Position numbers and translations under genes: made by a program. The notes below the pieces were generated by a model. That model was not told the DNA's origin, did not search any database, and saw only the letters and a program-made list of their open reading frames with translations. Shown here piece by piece: positions 38,680-50,372 of a stretch of DNA of 64,000 nt; position 1 is the stretch's first letter, and each line of letters begins with the position of its first letter. This DNA comes from Phorcus lineatus (lineage: Eukaryota; Mollusca; Gastropoda; Trochida; Trochidae), in the NCBI GenBank assembly GCA_921293015.1, contig OV121094.1, forward strand, positions 34,594,054 to 34,658,053, written 5' to 3'.

Positions 38680-38811
38680 CAATGAGACGACCCGCATCCA
38701 GCAACAGCGGCACAACCCGGATGGAAAACTCCGTTAAGTTCAAGAGAGTTGCTTCAAGCTCCTTGGAATACGACATTTCATTGGCTGAAAAAATAACAGG
38801 TGAGCACAGCC
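38680..38811 (+). CDS. possible 5' coding exon of an unidentified gene
   Basis: An open frame begins with CCAATGAGACGACC and encodes MRRPASSNSGTTRMENSVKF followed by a Ser-rich segment and SLEYDISLAEKIT. It then meets a consensus donor ACAG|GTGAGC at ~38811. Codon use looks more like coding than the surroundings. NF-Y-like CCAAT sites occur in both orientations in the same stretch (GCCAATGAG, CATTGGCTG). The frame is also open upstream to an ATG at 38598. No protein family is recognised and no partner exon was found downstream on this strand, where the LINE follows at once. It could be chance. Confidence 0.25.
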
Positions 38812-39175
38812 AAGAACATCAAGGCGCGCCAGCCGTACGAGGGATTTGGCCCGAAAGAGATCAGGGTATTTGAAAGGAGCTCGGTTAGCGGATGCAATTA
38901 CGCTGGTGTACCAGGATGAATAACAAATTCGCAGTCCAGAAACCTTTTCTCTTATATGTCCACCCAGCTTTTATTCATTTTGATGTCTTCATTAAAAAAA
39001 ATTAAACATCACTGCTCATACTCTTATTAGGCAGGAGGAATTTGTCACCATTTATACTAATGGGAATATTTGTCTCCACTCAGCAGATCCCTCTTATAAG
39101 AATATAATTATATACTTTATTTCATTAACGACCCGTTGAGATGATGTCGATAACATTTATAATTAAAATTCTTCA

Positions 39176-39895
39176 ATGGAAAAAAGACTTTCGGATAAAA
39201 TTGACAATGGAAACAGGGAACTGAATAAGGCAATTAATGACTTGAAAACCGACATGTGTACCATCTCGAAACGTGTTGATGACGTGGAAGGTATGGCCGC
39301 CATTCATGAAAATGAAGTTAAAGATTTGAAATCCGAAATTGAAACACTGAAGTCTAGACTTAGTGAGCAGACAATTACTTTTGAAAGGAAGTTACTCCAA
39401 CAAGAAATCCATGACCGAAAGCCTAATCTTCTTTTCTATGGAATTCAGGAAAATGTTAATGAAGATCCAGAAAAAGTTTTGCGTGACATGTTTGCCAATG
39501 ATCTGAAGTTTTCGGACAACACCATTGACAATATCTACTTTAAAGCCATCCATAGACTCCCAAGAAAACCATTTCCTGGTGACCCCACCCCCGATGCTCC
39601 CTCCCCGATCATAGCCAGCTTTTTGAGCATGTCAGATAGAGATATGGTGTTAAGGTCATCAAAAAATCTTAAAGGCAAACGAATGTCCATTCGGACTGAT
39701 TTGCCAGCGAAACTTAAGAAACAACGCGCCATCCTCTATCGCAAATCCAGATTGTTATATCAAGAGGAAAAGCTTCAGACTCGTGTACAACATATCAGTG
39801 TGGATCACATTCTTGAGACAAGAGCAAATAGTGTGTCATCGTGGGTGAGCCGCATTAGATTAACTGGTGATATGAACCCTCCGTACGAGATATGA
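39176..39895 (+). CDS. LINE ORF1 protein, N-terminally truncated
   Basis: 239 codons. Residues ~1-75 are a coiled coil (heptad-rich ELNKAINDLKTDMC onward). NLLFYGIQEN near residue 84 is the start of the L1 ORF1p RRM-like (transposase_22) domain, followed by a basic C-terminal region (LPAKLKKQRAILYRKSR). In L1-type elements this protein binds the element RNA as a trimer. The ATG arises at the insertion junction: its A is the last base of the left target-site copy. It is therefore not the native start, and the real N-terminus is missing. Confidence 0.8.
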   Translation: MEKRLSDKIDNGNRELNKAINDLKTDMCTISKRVDDVEGMAAIHENEVKDLKSEIETLKSRLSEQTITFERKLLQQEIHDRKPNLLFYGIQENVNEDPEKVLRDMFANDLKFSDNTIDNIYFKAIHRLPRKPFPGDPTPDAPSPIIASFLSMSDRDMVLRSSKNLKGKRMSIRTDLPAKLKKQRAILYRKSRLLYQEEKLQTRVQHISVDHILETRANSVSSWVSRIRLTGDMNPPYEI

Positions 39896-41051
39896 CTGTG
39901 ATATATGTGGGTAAGATGAACTTATGAAGAAACAGACGTTGAAATTCAAATAAGGACACCTTGTTTACACTTGACTCTAAGTTATTGCGTTTTCTAACTT
40001 ACCATTATAGACGTGTTTATTATATCATGTAACCATACCTGAAGTGAATGCTATCGTCCATAAATGTAATGTTCATTAAAATATAAATGATCTTTTACAA
40101 GTTGATGGCAACTTCCACGTTACGTGTAATTTGCGCGTTGAAACTTAGCTCCAAATACTTACTGGATTTAATTCCATTGTTTGACTTTATAAATTAGAAA
40201 CTTTAAGTGACAGTGCAACTGGTTACTGAAAATTTACTTATAACACGTGTTCAAATCTATATCACAACATTGATGTAAGATTAGAACGATATCTATATGC
40301 ATACGTAAACTTTTTTGAAATTTAGAAGTGAAATAAGTACACGTATCTGCTATGCATAGATATGTATAAGGATCTACGTGGAATATAAATAATTCTGGTT
40401 ATTGTGTCATTTAGATAATAATTGATACAAAAAATACATACATATTATAGCAAAATTTTCAGAAACTACGATATCACTGCATAGTTGTAATGTTCTTACC
40501 TTATAAACGAATTATCCTAACGACACTTTCCACATAATATTGAAATCCTATGAATCGAGAAGTCATAACAACATATATCTTCATTATTCCTCAATCGTGA
40601 GCCATACAACGTGGCAGTATTTTCAACGCATCAATGACACGTGCTGTAATTTACAAGCACGGACTTTTCGTTTTCATTGGGTAGCGTTTCTTCTCAATGC
40701 ATTCGTTATTGAGATTATGAATGTTTGTAGACATTGTAATTAGTTTTTATATTACCTTTCTTGTTTATTAGTATTAGGGATATTCGTGGGGTAGATTCAC
40801 CTCAACATATGTTTCATATCTGTTTTATGTTTTGTTTGTATATATTCATCCCAAAGCGGGATACTGTTTTCATGTCAATTTCCTCCATACCGGAAGTACG
40901 TTTTACCAAAACAACAGGCAAATTCTGCAATACTTAATATTGAATTTACTCTCTTGAAAATAACTCATTCCATATTGGCAACAACTTCACAAATGCACGA
41001 TTTAAATAAAAAAGTTGGCTACAATTTCACAAATACACAAGTTAAACAAAA
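39896..41051 (+). other. inter-ORF stretch of the LINE
   Basis: 1156 bp between ORF1 and ORF2 with no coding frame. It is long for an L1/Tx1 inter-ORF spacer, so it may hold an old insertion, but no inverted ends or target duplication were recognised. A 35-bp near-repeat ending in the motif CAACTTCACAAATGCACGA / CAATTTCACAAATACACAA occurs just before ORF2. Confidence 0.5.
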
Positions 41052-42920
41052 ATGACCGATACTCTTAAGATTCTATGTCAGAACTGCAGGGGCCTTAACA
41101 ATAAACTAAAGCGCAAAAAGGTATTTAATTTCTTAAAACAGAAAAAAAGCAATATTTACTGCTTACAAGATTTACACTTTACCTCCGACCAAATTCAGAA
41201 GATAAAAGAACAATGGGGTTATAATGAGTGCTTTGTAAGTTGCTTTAGAAGTAATGCCCGAGGAACTGCTATATTATTTAATAACAACTTTGAGTTTAAA
41301 CTACTAGAAAGTAATATAGATGATTCCGGGAATTATGTTGCCCTCAAGATTCTAGTAAATGAAATAACATATACTGTTATCAGCCTGTATGGACCTAACG
41401 AGGACAGTCCAGACTTCTTTCAGACAATCATGGACATAGTTACGAATTATGATAGTGATGAAATATGTATATGTGGGGACTGGAATCTTATTCAAAACAA
41501 ACTATTAGACACTTACAATTATAAACGCGTTAACAACCCCAACGCAAGAAATAAAGTACTTGAAATGATTGATAAATTTGATTTAAAAGATCCTTGGCGT
41601 GAACATAACTATGACTCAAGACGTTTCACCTGGCGGCAACCCAACCCCCTCAAACAAGCTCGACTTGATTTCTTTCTGATTTCCCATAGGCTGCTATCCT
41701 CTGTCAATAATAGCGATATCCTTCCAAGCCTTAACTCTGATCATTCACTTATCTCCCTTTCCATAACTTGTTCCACCTTAGCAAGGGGGAAAAGCTTTTG
41801 GAAATTTAATAATTCACTCTTAAGAGATAGAAAGTACGTGAAACTTGTAAAAGATACAATCACATCAACGCTAGAACAATATAAAACCTCAGAAACTGAA
41901 CTACAAAAATACTCAATTGATGATCAACTACTTTGGGAAACTTTGCTTCTTATGATCAGGGGTAAAACAATATACTATTCATCAACTAAAAAGAAAATTA
42001 CAAATGAAAGAGAGAAGAAACTAGAATCTCGACTAAGAGAATTAGAAGAGCAGCTAGACTTGAATGATGATAAGGACACGAAGCAAAATTTGCTTGAAGA
42101 AATAAATGTTCTAAAAAATGATCTAACTGAAATTGCCGATCATAAAATAAACGGAATACTCATGAGATCTAAAACTAATTGGATCGAAAAGGGAGAAAAA
42201 CCAACCAAATACTTCTTAAAGGTAGAATCTAGAAACTTTTTAAACAAGTCAATTAGTGTTTTAGAAAAAAACGATGGAACGGTTATTACAGAAAGTAAAG
42301 ATTTGGTTCATGAAACGAAACTGTTTTATGAAAAATAATATACCGCACAGGACCATTCCGACGTTAATCTGGCCGAAATGTTTAAAAATAACAACTTCAA
42401 GGTTTTAAATGAATCAGACCGATATAGCCTTGAAGGGGAACTAATAATGAGTGAGTTATCGTTCTCACTTAAAAACATGAAAAATGAAAAAAGTCCGGGG
42501 CCCGATGGTTTTACTACCGAATTTTTCAAATTCTTTTGGAAAGACTTAGGACAATATCTCCTTAATTCACTAAACTTTGGTTATGAAAACGGTAATTTGT
42601 CAATCTCTCAAAAGCAGGGATTGATAACATGTATTCCAAAAGATAATAAACAAAAGAAATTTTTGAAAAACTGGCGACCAATCTCTTTACTTAATACCTC
42701 ATATAAAATTGGTGCCGCAGCAATTGCAAACAGAATTAAAAAGATCTTACTCATTATTATCAATGAAGATCAAAAAGGATTTATCACAGGAAGATACATT
42801 GGAGAAGTAACGAGACTAATATATGATCTAATGGAACATACCGAATCTTGTCAGATACCAGGATTACTTTTACTCATTGACTTCGAAAAGGCCTTCGATT
42901 CAGTAGACAGAAATTATCTA

Positions 42921-44634
42921 CACTGTAAACAATTACCGTTGAATTAACAATCCATGTACCGTTTTTTCTATACGGTAAAATACCGTTGTTCTTTTTTACG
43001 GTGCATCACTGTAAATAAAATTGTTCTACTGTCGATCTACCGTTATTCCCATACAGAGCGAAACCGTGATTTACTTTACCGGCAAAATACTGTTACAATA
43101 CCATAAAGACGGTAATGCATGTTTGTTTTAGAGAATTGTGGGGTATAATACTGTAAAGTACCGTTTCGAATTGCATCATGGGATGTAATCCGGGTATGTA
43201 GTTGATGGGCGCCATTTTTCGGAACCACGTTTTTATCCAGCGGTAGGCCATATATTTGGCACTGTGTGGTATTTGAAAGGGTATTTTATTTTGTTTACGG
43301 ATTTTTAGATTATTTACATTTGGTATTATGTAGTTGTTTATATTCATGCTGCTGTCAACTTCCGTAGGTTTATTTTGGAGCGTTCTGTAGACGTTTGTCA
43401 AGCTGATGGTAACTTTAACTTGTGGGATTTGGCTCATCTATTTGATCTCATTTTTTATGACTCTGGTTTATATGGTGTTATAACGAAAGCTCAGTTAGGT
43501 TATTCAGGTTAAGTACCGAGTTTAACTTTTGACTCTAATTTGACCAAAAATTTAGTTGTTTAACATGAGATACATGACAAAGAAAATAGTCCCTTTGTAT
43601 TGTCATATTTCCATTGTTACTCAGATTTATGTTTTAAGATAGTTTTAAAACACCAGCATAAATTTCCATTGATAAAGCTAACATAAGAGTTGAGAAGTCA
43701 TAATAATACCATGGTACAATAATATGTGAAATGTCAGCTTGATGCTGGATTTTTAAATGAGGTGTAGCCTACCAAGAATGTTTGAGAGAGTTCTTGCACA
43801 TTCTAGTCTGCAGACAAAAGTTATATATTTAAGTTGATGCAAAAAATCCTGCTCTGATGATTTATTTACAAATCTTTTGTGATTTTTGGGTTACTAAAGA
43901 TTGTCTTTTCCGAATAAATATCCAATGTTTAACTCAATTGGTATGTTGTTTTTTGAGACAAGTTAATGTTAACTATTTTCACTGTTGCATGTTCTATTGG
44001 CAAGCTGTTTTGTCAGTTAAGACAGACTGATTGAATTTATAGATCCCTGGGAACCCTTCAGTTGTTTCTATTCTCATCCCTGTGCTGTACCAATGGTATA
44101 TTGCATCTGCTTGGCAACAGAATCATGTACATACAGGGCTTTACTGTATCTATACAGTGTTTGTACCGTATCTATGTATCTTAGTACGGTATATTGCTTG
44201 GCAGTTGGATGATTTTATCGTACCTACGGTAAATTAAATGGCAGCTGGTTGCCAGCAAGTAACCGTAACTACAGGGTTGTACCGTATCTACGGTATATTG
44301 CCTGGCAGCTGGTTGCCAGCAATTTACCGTAACTACAGGGTTGTACCGTATCTACGGTATATTGCCTGGCAGCTGGTTGCCAGCAATTTACCGTAACTAC
44401 AGGGTTGTACCGTATCTACGGTATATTGCCTGGCAGCTGGTTGCCAGCAATTTACCGTAACTACAGGGTTGTACCGTATCCACGGTATATTGCCTGGCAG
44501 CTGGTTGCCAGCAATTTACCGTAACTACAGGATTGTACCGTATCTACGGGGTCACAGTTTCTTAAAACGGTAACTTGCTGGCAACCAGCTGCCAGGCAAT
44601 ATACCGTTTTAAAATACGGTAATTGTTTACAGTG
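42921..44634. mobile_element. 1714-bp non-autonomous DNA transposon with 19-bp TIRs inside LINE ORF2
   Basis: The left end is CACTGTAAACAATTACCGT (42921-42939); the right end is its exact reverse complement (44616-44634). TA flanks both sides (42919-42920 and 44635-44636). Removing the element and one TA restores the LINE reading frame (NYL then SKVLKFFN), which fixes the boundaries. TACCGT/ACGGTA is repeated throughout. An internal 64-bp tandem array lies at ~44200-44550, and an inverted copy of part of the unit lies near the right end (~44572-44606). No transposase-like frame is visible; a 114-codon minus-strand frame at 43093-43437 has no recognised motif. The TA duplication fits the Tc1/mariner superfamily, but the termini are not a classic match. 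Confidence 0.88.
44200..44550. repeat. 64-bp tandem array inside the DNA transposon
   Basis: About five units, with GGCAGCTGGTTGCCAGCAA recurring every 64 bp (for example units at 44301 and 44365). Each unit contains TACCGTATCTACGGTA and TTACCGTAACTACAGG, short palindromic ACCGT/ACGGT pairs echoing the transposon termini. The first unit is diverged and the middle ones are near-identical, suggesting recent expansion. Confidence 0.9.
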
Positions 44635-46739
44635 TAAGCAAAGTCTTAAAGTTTTTCAATTTTGGACCGAGTATTTCACATTGGATAGAAACATTCTATA
44701 ATGATATTGAATCAAGAGTCCTTGTTAATGGATTCGCGTCAACTCCCTTTAAAATAAGTTGAGGATGCCGCCAGGGGGACCCACTAGCGCCTTACATCTT
44801 TCTACTATGTGTAGAAATCTTGGGTATCATGATACGAAATAACAAAAACATAAAGGGAATCAATTGGCAATATAGAATATCTTCTTTCGCAATTTGCAGA
44901 CGATACTACTCTTACATTAGATGGATCTGAAAAGAGTCTCTATGCAGCTTTGAATACTTTAGAACGTTTTGCACGCTTTTCAGGACTGAAAATCAATATC
45001 GATAAAACAAAACTGATATGGATTGGCTCAAAAAAGAGATCCCGATATAAAATGTGTAAAGAATGGCATTTTGACTGGTCACAAACAAATTTCACTCTTC
45101 TAGGCATACACTTTGATATTGACCTAGATAATATGGTTGATAATAACTACAACGAAAAACTCTCCCAGATTGACAGGCAAATGAACATTTGGTCAGCTCG
45201 TACATTAACCCCCTATAGCAGAAATACTGTTCTCAAATCACTTCTACTACCGAAGCTTAACCATCTATTCTCGTCTTTGTCAAATCCAAGTAAATGCATC
45301 ACTGAAAAATTGGGAAAAAAATGTTTTAATTTCATATGGAAAAATAAACCAGATAAAGTTAAAAGAGATGTGGTGGTGCTTAACCCAGAACATGGGGCTA
45401 TAAAAGTTCAAAATATTAGAAAAACCATATCATCACAAAAACTAAAATGGATAAAACGAATAGACAGTAATGACCTTAAATGGACATATCTATTTAAAGA
45501 TAAACTGAAAATGAAAACTCCTTTTTTTATTACAGATAGTGGCTTCATTCAAAATGAGATAGTACCCTACTTCTCAAACGCCTTTTGGAGAGACGTACTC
45601 ATAGATTGGTCATATTTTTTAACAATGAGTAAAAAAGAAATTGTAAGTGAACATGATATACAATCACAATGTTTATGGAATAACGACAATATCCTTATAG
45701 GCAGAAAACGTTTTTCTATTATGAGTGGTATAAAAAAGGTATTGTTTTTGTGAATGATATGCTAGATGAAGAAGGCAGACTGTTAACATGTGAAGAATTT
45801 TCCAATACATTTTCGATAAAAACTAACTTTTTAACATACGAATCGGTGAAAAGAGCCATAATGACCTACACCCGATCACTGAACATAAACAAATTTAATA
45901 GAAAACTTATTGGCCCTATTTACCCATTTAACAAGTTGAAAATTGATACCATAATTGGCGGTAAAAAGTTATATGCCTTTCTCCTCAACTCAAAATTTGT
46001 TCGTCTTCCAAGTTACTCAAAATGGGAAAAAATTCTACAAAGTGAGTTTACTGAAAATGACTGGAAATTTTTCAATATTATTGCAAATAAATGTTCGAGA
46101 AGCACAGATCTAAAATGGTTGCAATATAGAATTATTCATAATATTCTACCAACAAGAAAATTTCTTTATAGAATTGGATATACATCCTCGCCACTCTGTC
46201 CATTCTGTCAAACAGAAATAGAAACAATCAACCATATGTTTTGGGAATGTGAACCTATTTTCAGATTATGGAAAGAAATAGAATCATGGCTAAATTCTGA
46301 TCAATTGAAATTAGAATTCACAAATAAAACTATCATTTTAGGAATGAAGGGTAAAAACAATAATCCTATAAATGCAATCATTTTATTAGTCAAACAGTGT
46401 ATATACAGATGCAGTATTAATGGTTTTAAACCAAATTTGAAATACCTTAAGACGGAAATTGTTCGTTATTACGATTTATCAAGATTTGTTTTTTTGTCAA
46501 CTTCAACAGAAGAAATGTTTTTTCGATATTGGTCAACTTTACATTTATTACTTGGTAGATAGTCCTGTTTTGTTAGCAAAATGAATTGAAGGAGCCAAAT
46601 GTGGATTTGTGTATATGTTTTTGTTTATCTCGTTTTCCTTATACAATGTTATTTTGCTTGTATCACAAAATATGGAAAATAAAAATAAATTAAAAAAATA
46701 AAAAAAATAAAAATTCTTCAAAGGCATTTAGAAGTTGGT

Positions 46740-46840
46740 GTGATAATACTAGACACTTTTTATGGATAACAACTTCTTTATTTCATTTCGCACGACGTTT
46801 CTGGGCTACTTCTTGCCCCTTCTTCAGGTGACTTTTAATT
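46740..46840 (-). repeat. dispersed tail motif CCTGAAGAAGGGGC...GAAACGTCGTGC
   Basis: Minus strand: CACCTGAAGAAGGGGCAAGA, AGTAGCCCAGAAACGTCGTG, CGAAATGAAATAAAGAAGTT. The GGGC/GCCC pair makes a short stem between CTGAAGA and GAAAC. Such sequences are common as 3' parts of animal retroelements (Penelope-like among them). The parent element is not identified here. Confidence 0.5.
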
Positions 46841-47209
46841 ACCTATCTGGCTTCATGTAAATCTATGTATACATACTATACTTTGTATCATATCAACAGT
46901 CACCATAAGACGTATCTATAATTATAATTAAAATTACGCTGCATACACTTTACATTGAAAAAATGATAATTGCATTTGAACGTTGGAAATCCATTCCACC
47001 TTTTGCATGAAAAAGAAAATTTTGAATTTGAGGTTTTTGCATGCAAAAGAAAATGTTCAATTTGAGGTTTTTAATTTTACTAATGGTATCAAAACACAAA
47101 GCATAGTTCATCACACACGTAAAGCCACAGAATTTGATTAAACCCTTTTAAGTAGCAATCATTTAAAACACGATTAATTACCTTAAAATTTGCATAAATA
47201 TGCATAATA

Positions 47210-47680
47210 TATACGGAGCTCCTTGTTCACGCTTTGGTTCTGTTGTTAACTAGGTGTCACCTGGGGTGGAACACGGAACGAAAACAAGCCAAGGACTATA
47301 AACCTGTACCGACTGTTTGAAATATCGCCCAATTTGTCAACAATTTCTCACCTGGAAAAGATTGATTGCTGTCTTTTGAGAAAACGCTTAGATTCAACTA
47401 ATAAATCACCCCCTCTATATTCCCCTCTATCCCGCGTGTGGATAGCTTGTTCAATACATGAGACCCAAATGGCTTTAATTGCTGTTTTTCGCCGCTGGAC
47501 GTTCCCTCGTCTAAATCCCCACACCGCGTGGCAAGAAGGATGTGTGAGGAGTTTAACCATGAGGAAACATTGATGAAATATACGACAAATTTATATTGGC
47601 CAGCTCCATCGGGGGGTCAACTCAAATGTGGCCTATAAAACCATACATCAGGCCTCAGGTGTTCGTACTTAATCTTAGGG
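47210..47680. promoter_or_regulatory. candidate cis-regulatory block
   Basis: A GC-richer island just beyond the LINE insertion, with GGTGTCACCTGGGG and CCTATAAAACC. Opposing 79- and 70-codon frames have no motif. Inference only. Confidence 0.3.
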
Positions 47681-48889
47681 TTGAAAATGCTGAAAATCGC
47701 AGAAAGGTATTACAAAATACTTGCTTCTCGTCTTTGAAGTACCAAGTTGATTACCGCCTTACCTCTTTATAGCAAATATCTGACCATGGGGGTGTTAAGA
47801 CCCCCGTAAATATCATATCGAATAATAGGAAAGATTTTATTGGCTCGCAAGGTTTTAATCTGAAAACATGTCTTTTAAAGAACGCATTATAAAAATTGTT
47901 TATTGTTTTGAAAAATGTTTGAATATTAAACGATTGATCTGAATATTTTGCTTTTTGAAAACGTTACCGTTTACTCAAGAACATGGGGATCTGAATTGCA
48001 AATAAATTGAACACAATGTTTTAGTTTATAGACACCGAAAGGACGTTTTAATGAAATATTTGCATCTGTTTCAATTTGCAAACACAGTGAAATATCTTAT
48101 CATAAAACATATTTCTTTTGAAGAAATCATATTCAAAGAAAATCTTATACTTCGAAAAAGACCAATAATTTGTTTATCAATTCTATTTTTAACATGCATT
48201 TTACGTATGTTTTCAGAATTTTATGAATAGAATATATGATTTTAACAAAGGTTATCTTTGACCTAATGTACATCCATCTGATGCAATTTGATGCATACTT
48301 TTATTTAAATAGTATATCTCAAATAATCTCAAAGACGCTTGATATTCAAAAACTGCATTAACTACATGACTTGATTGTACGTTTTGAAGACACTATTTCA
48401 TCTATGACCTAATTTGTATTTATTATGCAATTTTTCTGTTAACATATAGTTCTGGTCATTTTTTCTGTCAGAGAATTTTATAATTTAAGATAAATATTTA
48501 GTAGATGATGTAGGTATTCCTTGTTAAGAAATATATCATCTTTAACCTCATTTGCATAGATTATATGCTATTTTTCCTTTTTTTTTCTCTTGGTTGTATA
48601 TTCATCCCTTATAGTCACGTATTCATTTTTATTCAAATATTCAGATATTGTTAGAAATTTGCTTAATTAAAGAGGAATTCTTAATTTATATCCTTATGAA
48701 TAAACAATGTCCTCGTTTATCATTGTGGACATTGCTTAGATTATGAAATGTTCATAAAATAAATATCCCAATGAAACCAGTTAATTTGTTATTGTTAATA
48801 TTGTTATGAAGCCTGATTAGTTTGACTAGTTCATTCAGTAGCGCCGATAAATGTTCATTTTTAATTTTTTTGGTTTTTTACTGAATGTG
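47681..48889. other. no gene seen
   Basis: AT-rich; may contain more of the LINE 3' UTR near its right edge. Confidence 0.5.
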
Positions 48890-49378
48890 CACACATATTA
48901 TATATACATAGTATGTGTGTATGTATGTATCTTTGTATATGTGAATATGTGTAAGTGTACGTATGTATATATTTGTATGTATGAATGAATGAAGGAATTT
49001 ACGTAAGAAATATTTATGCATATATTTTTATTTATTCATTTTATTTTTTATTTATTTTTTATCTTTCATTTATGTGTGGCTACCTTGTGAACATGTACGT
49101 GTGTGTATATGTGTGTGAGGTTGTGATTAAGGATGAGTGGGTGAGCCGAGTACACGTCAGTGTGTGAGTGCAGATGTGTGCCGTGTGATTGGCTTGTAAG
49201 TCTTATTTGTTTTAATGTATTCTCTTATATTATTGTACTGCTGTGATATTCAATGCTTTTAGTGTCTCATAGGCCATATGGCCGGGTGCTTTTTGATATC
49301 TCTTGTATGATATGTCTGTATTGCATTTTGTTGTAAAAGTGCGTGACATTTTAATAAACATTATCTCTCTCTCTCATA
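48890..49378 (+). mobile_element. LINE 3' UTR fragment ending in (CT)n
   Basis: It has GTGTCTCATAGGCC at 49262-49275, the perfect palindrome GGCCATATGGCC (49272-49283), then GTGCGTGACATTTTAATAAAC and a (CT)n run at ~49364-49375. The order is as in the 36.7 kb copy. The upstream TATG/GT-rich stretch (48900-49160) may be part of the same UTR; the left edge is a guess. Confidence 0.65.
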
Positions 49379-49550
49379 TTAATTTCGGTTCATTTGAGGT
49401 AAGAGACATGAGATTAGTGGAGCAGTGGGCCTTGAACTTTGTTGTTTTAAGCTGTAGAAGTTTTGACAGGATACCTTACCATCTTATCATTTTGTGATCG
49501 GTACAATTATTTTCCATTCCTTCCAGTCTTACAATTAAGCGCTATAAAGT

Positions 49551-49645
49551 AACTTCAACTTCAACTTCTTTATTCTCCAAAGACCACCAATGGTGGTATA
49601 AGAGTACAAATCCAAATATATATATAATATACAATCGGTCAAAAT
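49551..49645 (-). mobile_element. 3' tail of another LINE family ((TTGAAG)n end)
   Basis: Minus strand: a hairpin ACCACCAATGGTGGT (49583-49597), CTTTGGAGAATAAAG, then AAGTTGAAGTTGAAGTT at the very end (49551-49570). Hairpin, then a polyadenylation-like AATAAA, then a short repeat is a typical stringent 3' end of CR1/L2/Jockey-type elements. No coding part is recognised. Confidence 0.6.
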
Positions 49646-50372
49646 GGCGGTGGGTTCAAACAAGCTATATAGAAACACATTTGTAGATATGAAAATGTAC
49701 AAATCACCCTGCACAGTGCTCTAATGATTGATACTTTTGGCTGCTAATCTTCTAAGACGTTTCAGCTTACGATGGGGGAATATGAGCTGTTCACGTTTTC
49801 TTTCACGTTTCTATGTGACATATCATATCTTACCGATTTACTCGATATGAATTGGTTTCTCTTCATCCAAAAACTGTGATAAATTCAGTATTTAAGATTG
49901 AACGCTAACATCTTTAAATTTTCTGTTAATGATGGATTAGCTTTAATGATATATTTTTTTTTCTCAGAAAATACAGCTAGTAGTTATACATTTTAGATAC
50001 ACACAAGGATAATAAAAAAAAGCGATTTGCTTTTAACGGAATTAATAACAATTTGTTGCTTAATAACTTTTAATAATATTATATAAAATAATTTCGCTAG
50101 AATGAAATCATATAACCCGACCAAATAATCAATATGTATTTTTCAACAAATATATAAACTTTTGTAGTTAGATAATTCAATTTCTTATTTCGAAGTACCA
50201 TTCTACGCTAACTTAATTAAGGTTCTCCTTCTTAAGGTAATCATTCTACCATGTCGATCTCTCTATTTTGTTTGCAACCTGTTCCAAAAAACAATTCTCT
50301 TTCAGAGATACAATGATAGGTGTTTAAGCTTACTTCTCATTCGGAAATGTAAAAAGTTCAGGTGAACAAAAT
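49646..50372. other. no gene seen
   Basis: AT-rich sequence 3' of the tRNA. Confidence 0.6.

Larger units (their letters stand above)
41052..46562 (+). pseudogene. LINE ORF2 (endonuclease-reverse transcriptase), broken
   Basis: Endonuclease domain, 41052 to ~41780: LCQNCRGLN, LQDLH, VISLYGPNED, CGDWNL, RLDFFLIS and SDHSLIS. The usual catalytic Glu of LQE is Asp here. A linker rich in Glu and Lys follows. Reverse transcriptase: SPGPDGFTTEFFK, WRPISLLNTSYK, GFITGRYIGE, LLLIDFEKAFDSVD (catalytic Asp) at ~42870-42910, then after the inserted element GCRQGDPLAPY (~44765) and FADDTTL (~44895). The C-terminus has CPFCQTEIETINHMFWEC, a CCHC knuckle (~46197-46250), and ends LHLLLGR-stop at 46562. Parts are the open stretches 41052-42338, 42339-42920, 44635-44882, 44883-45729 and 45750-46562. 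Similar layout and motifs place it in the Tx1/L1 group. Confidence 0.87.
39177..46711 (+). mobile_element. Tx1/L1-like LINE, 5'-truncated, split by a DNA element
   Basis: A non-LTR retrotransposon with an L1-type ORF1, an ORF2 (apurinic-type endonuclease, reverse transcriptase, CCHC knuckle), and an A-rich 3' end made of TAAAAAAA-type blocks. AAAATTCTTCAA occurs at 39165-39176 and again at 46710-46721, right after the tail. I read this as a ~12-bp target-site duplication (the first As may belong to the tail). That puts the 5' truncation point inside ORF1. A 1714-bp DNA element sits in ORF2 at 42921-44634. ORF2 also has in-frame stops near 42336 and 44760 and frameshifts near 44883 and 45730, so the copy is dead, though the frames are otherwise well kept. 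Confidence 0.88.

Noticed and set aside
43093-43437. 114-codon minus frame as a transposase
   Set aside because: No DDE/D motif or DNA-binding domain visible; the element looks non-autonomous.
46740-46840. a functional hammerhead ribozyme
   Set aside because: CTGAAGA replaces the strict CTGATGA and there is no loop for stem III, so a single-copy fold is not convincing; kept only as a motif repeat.
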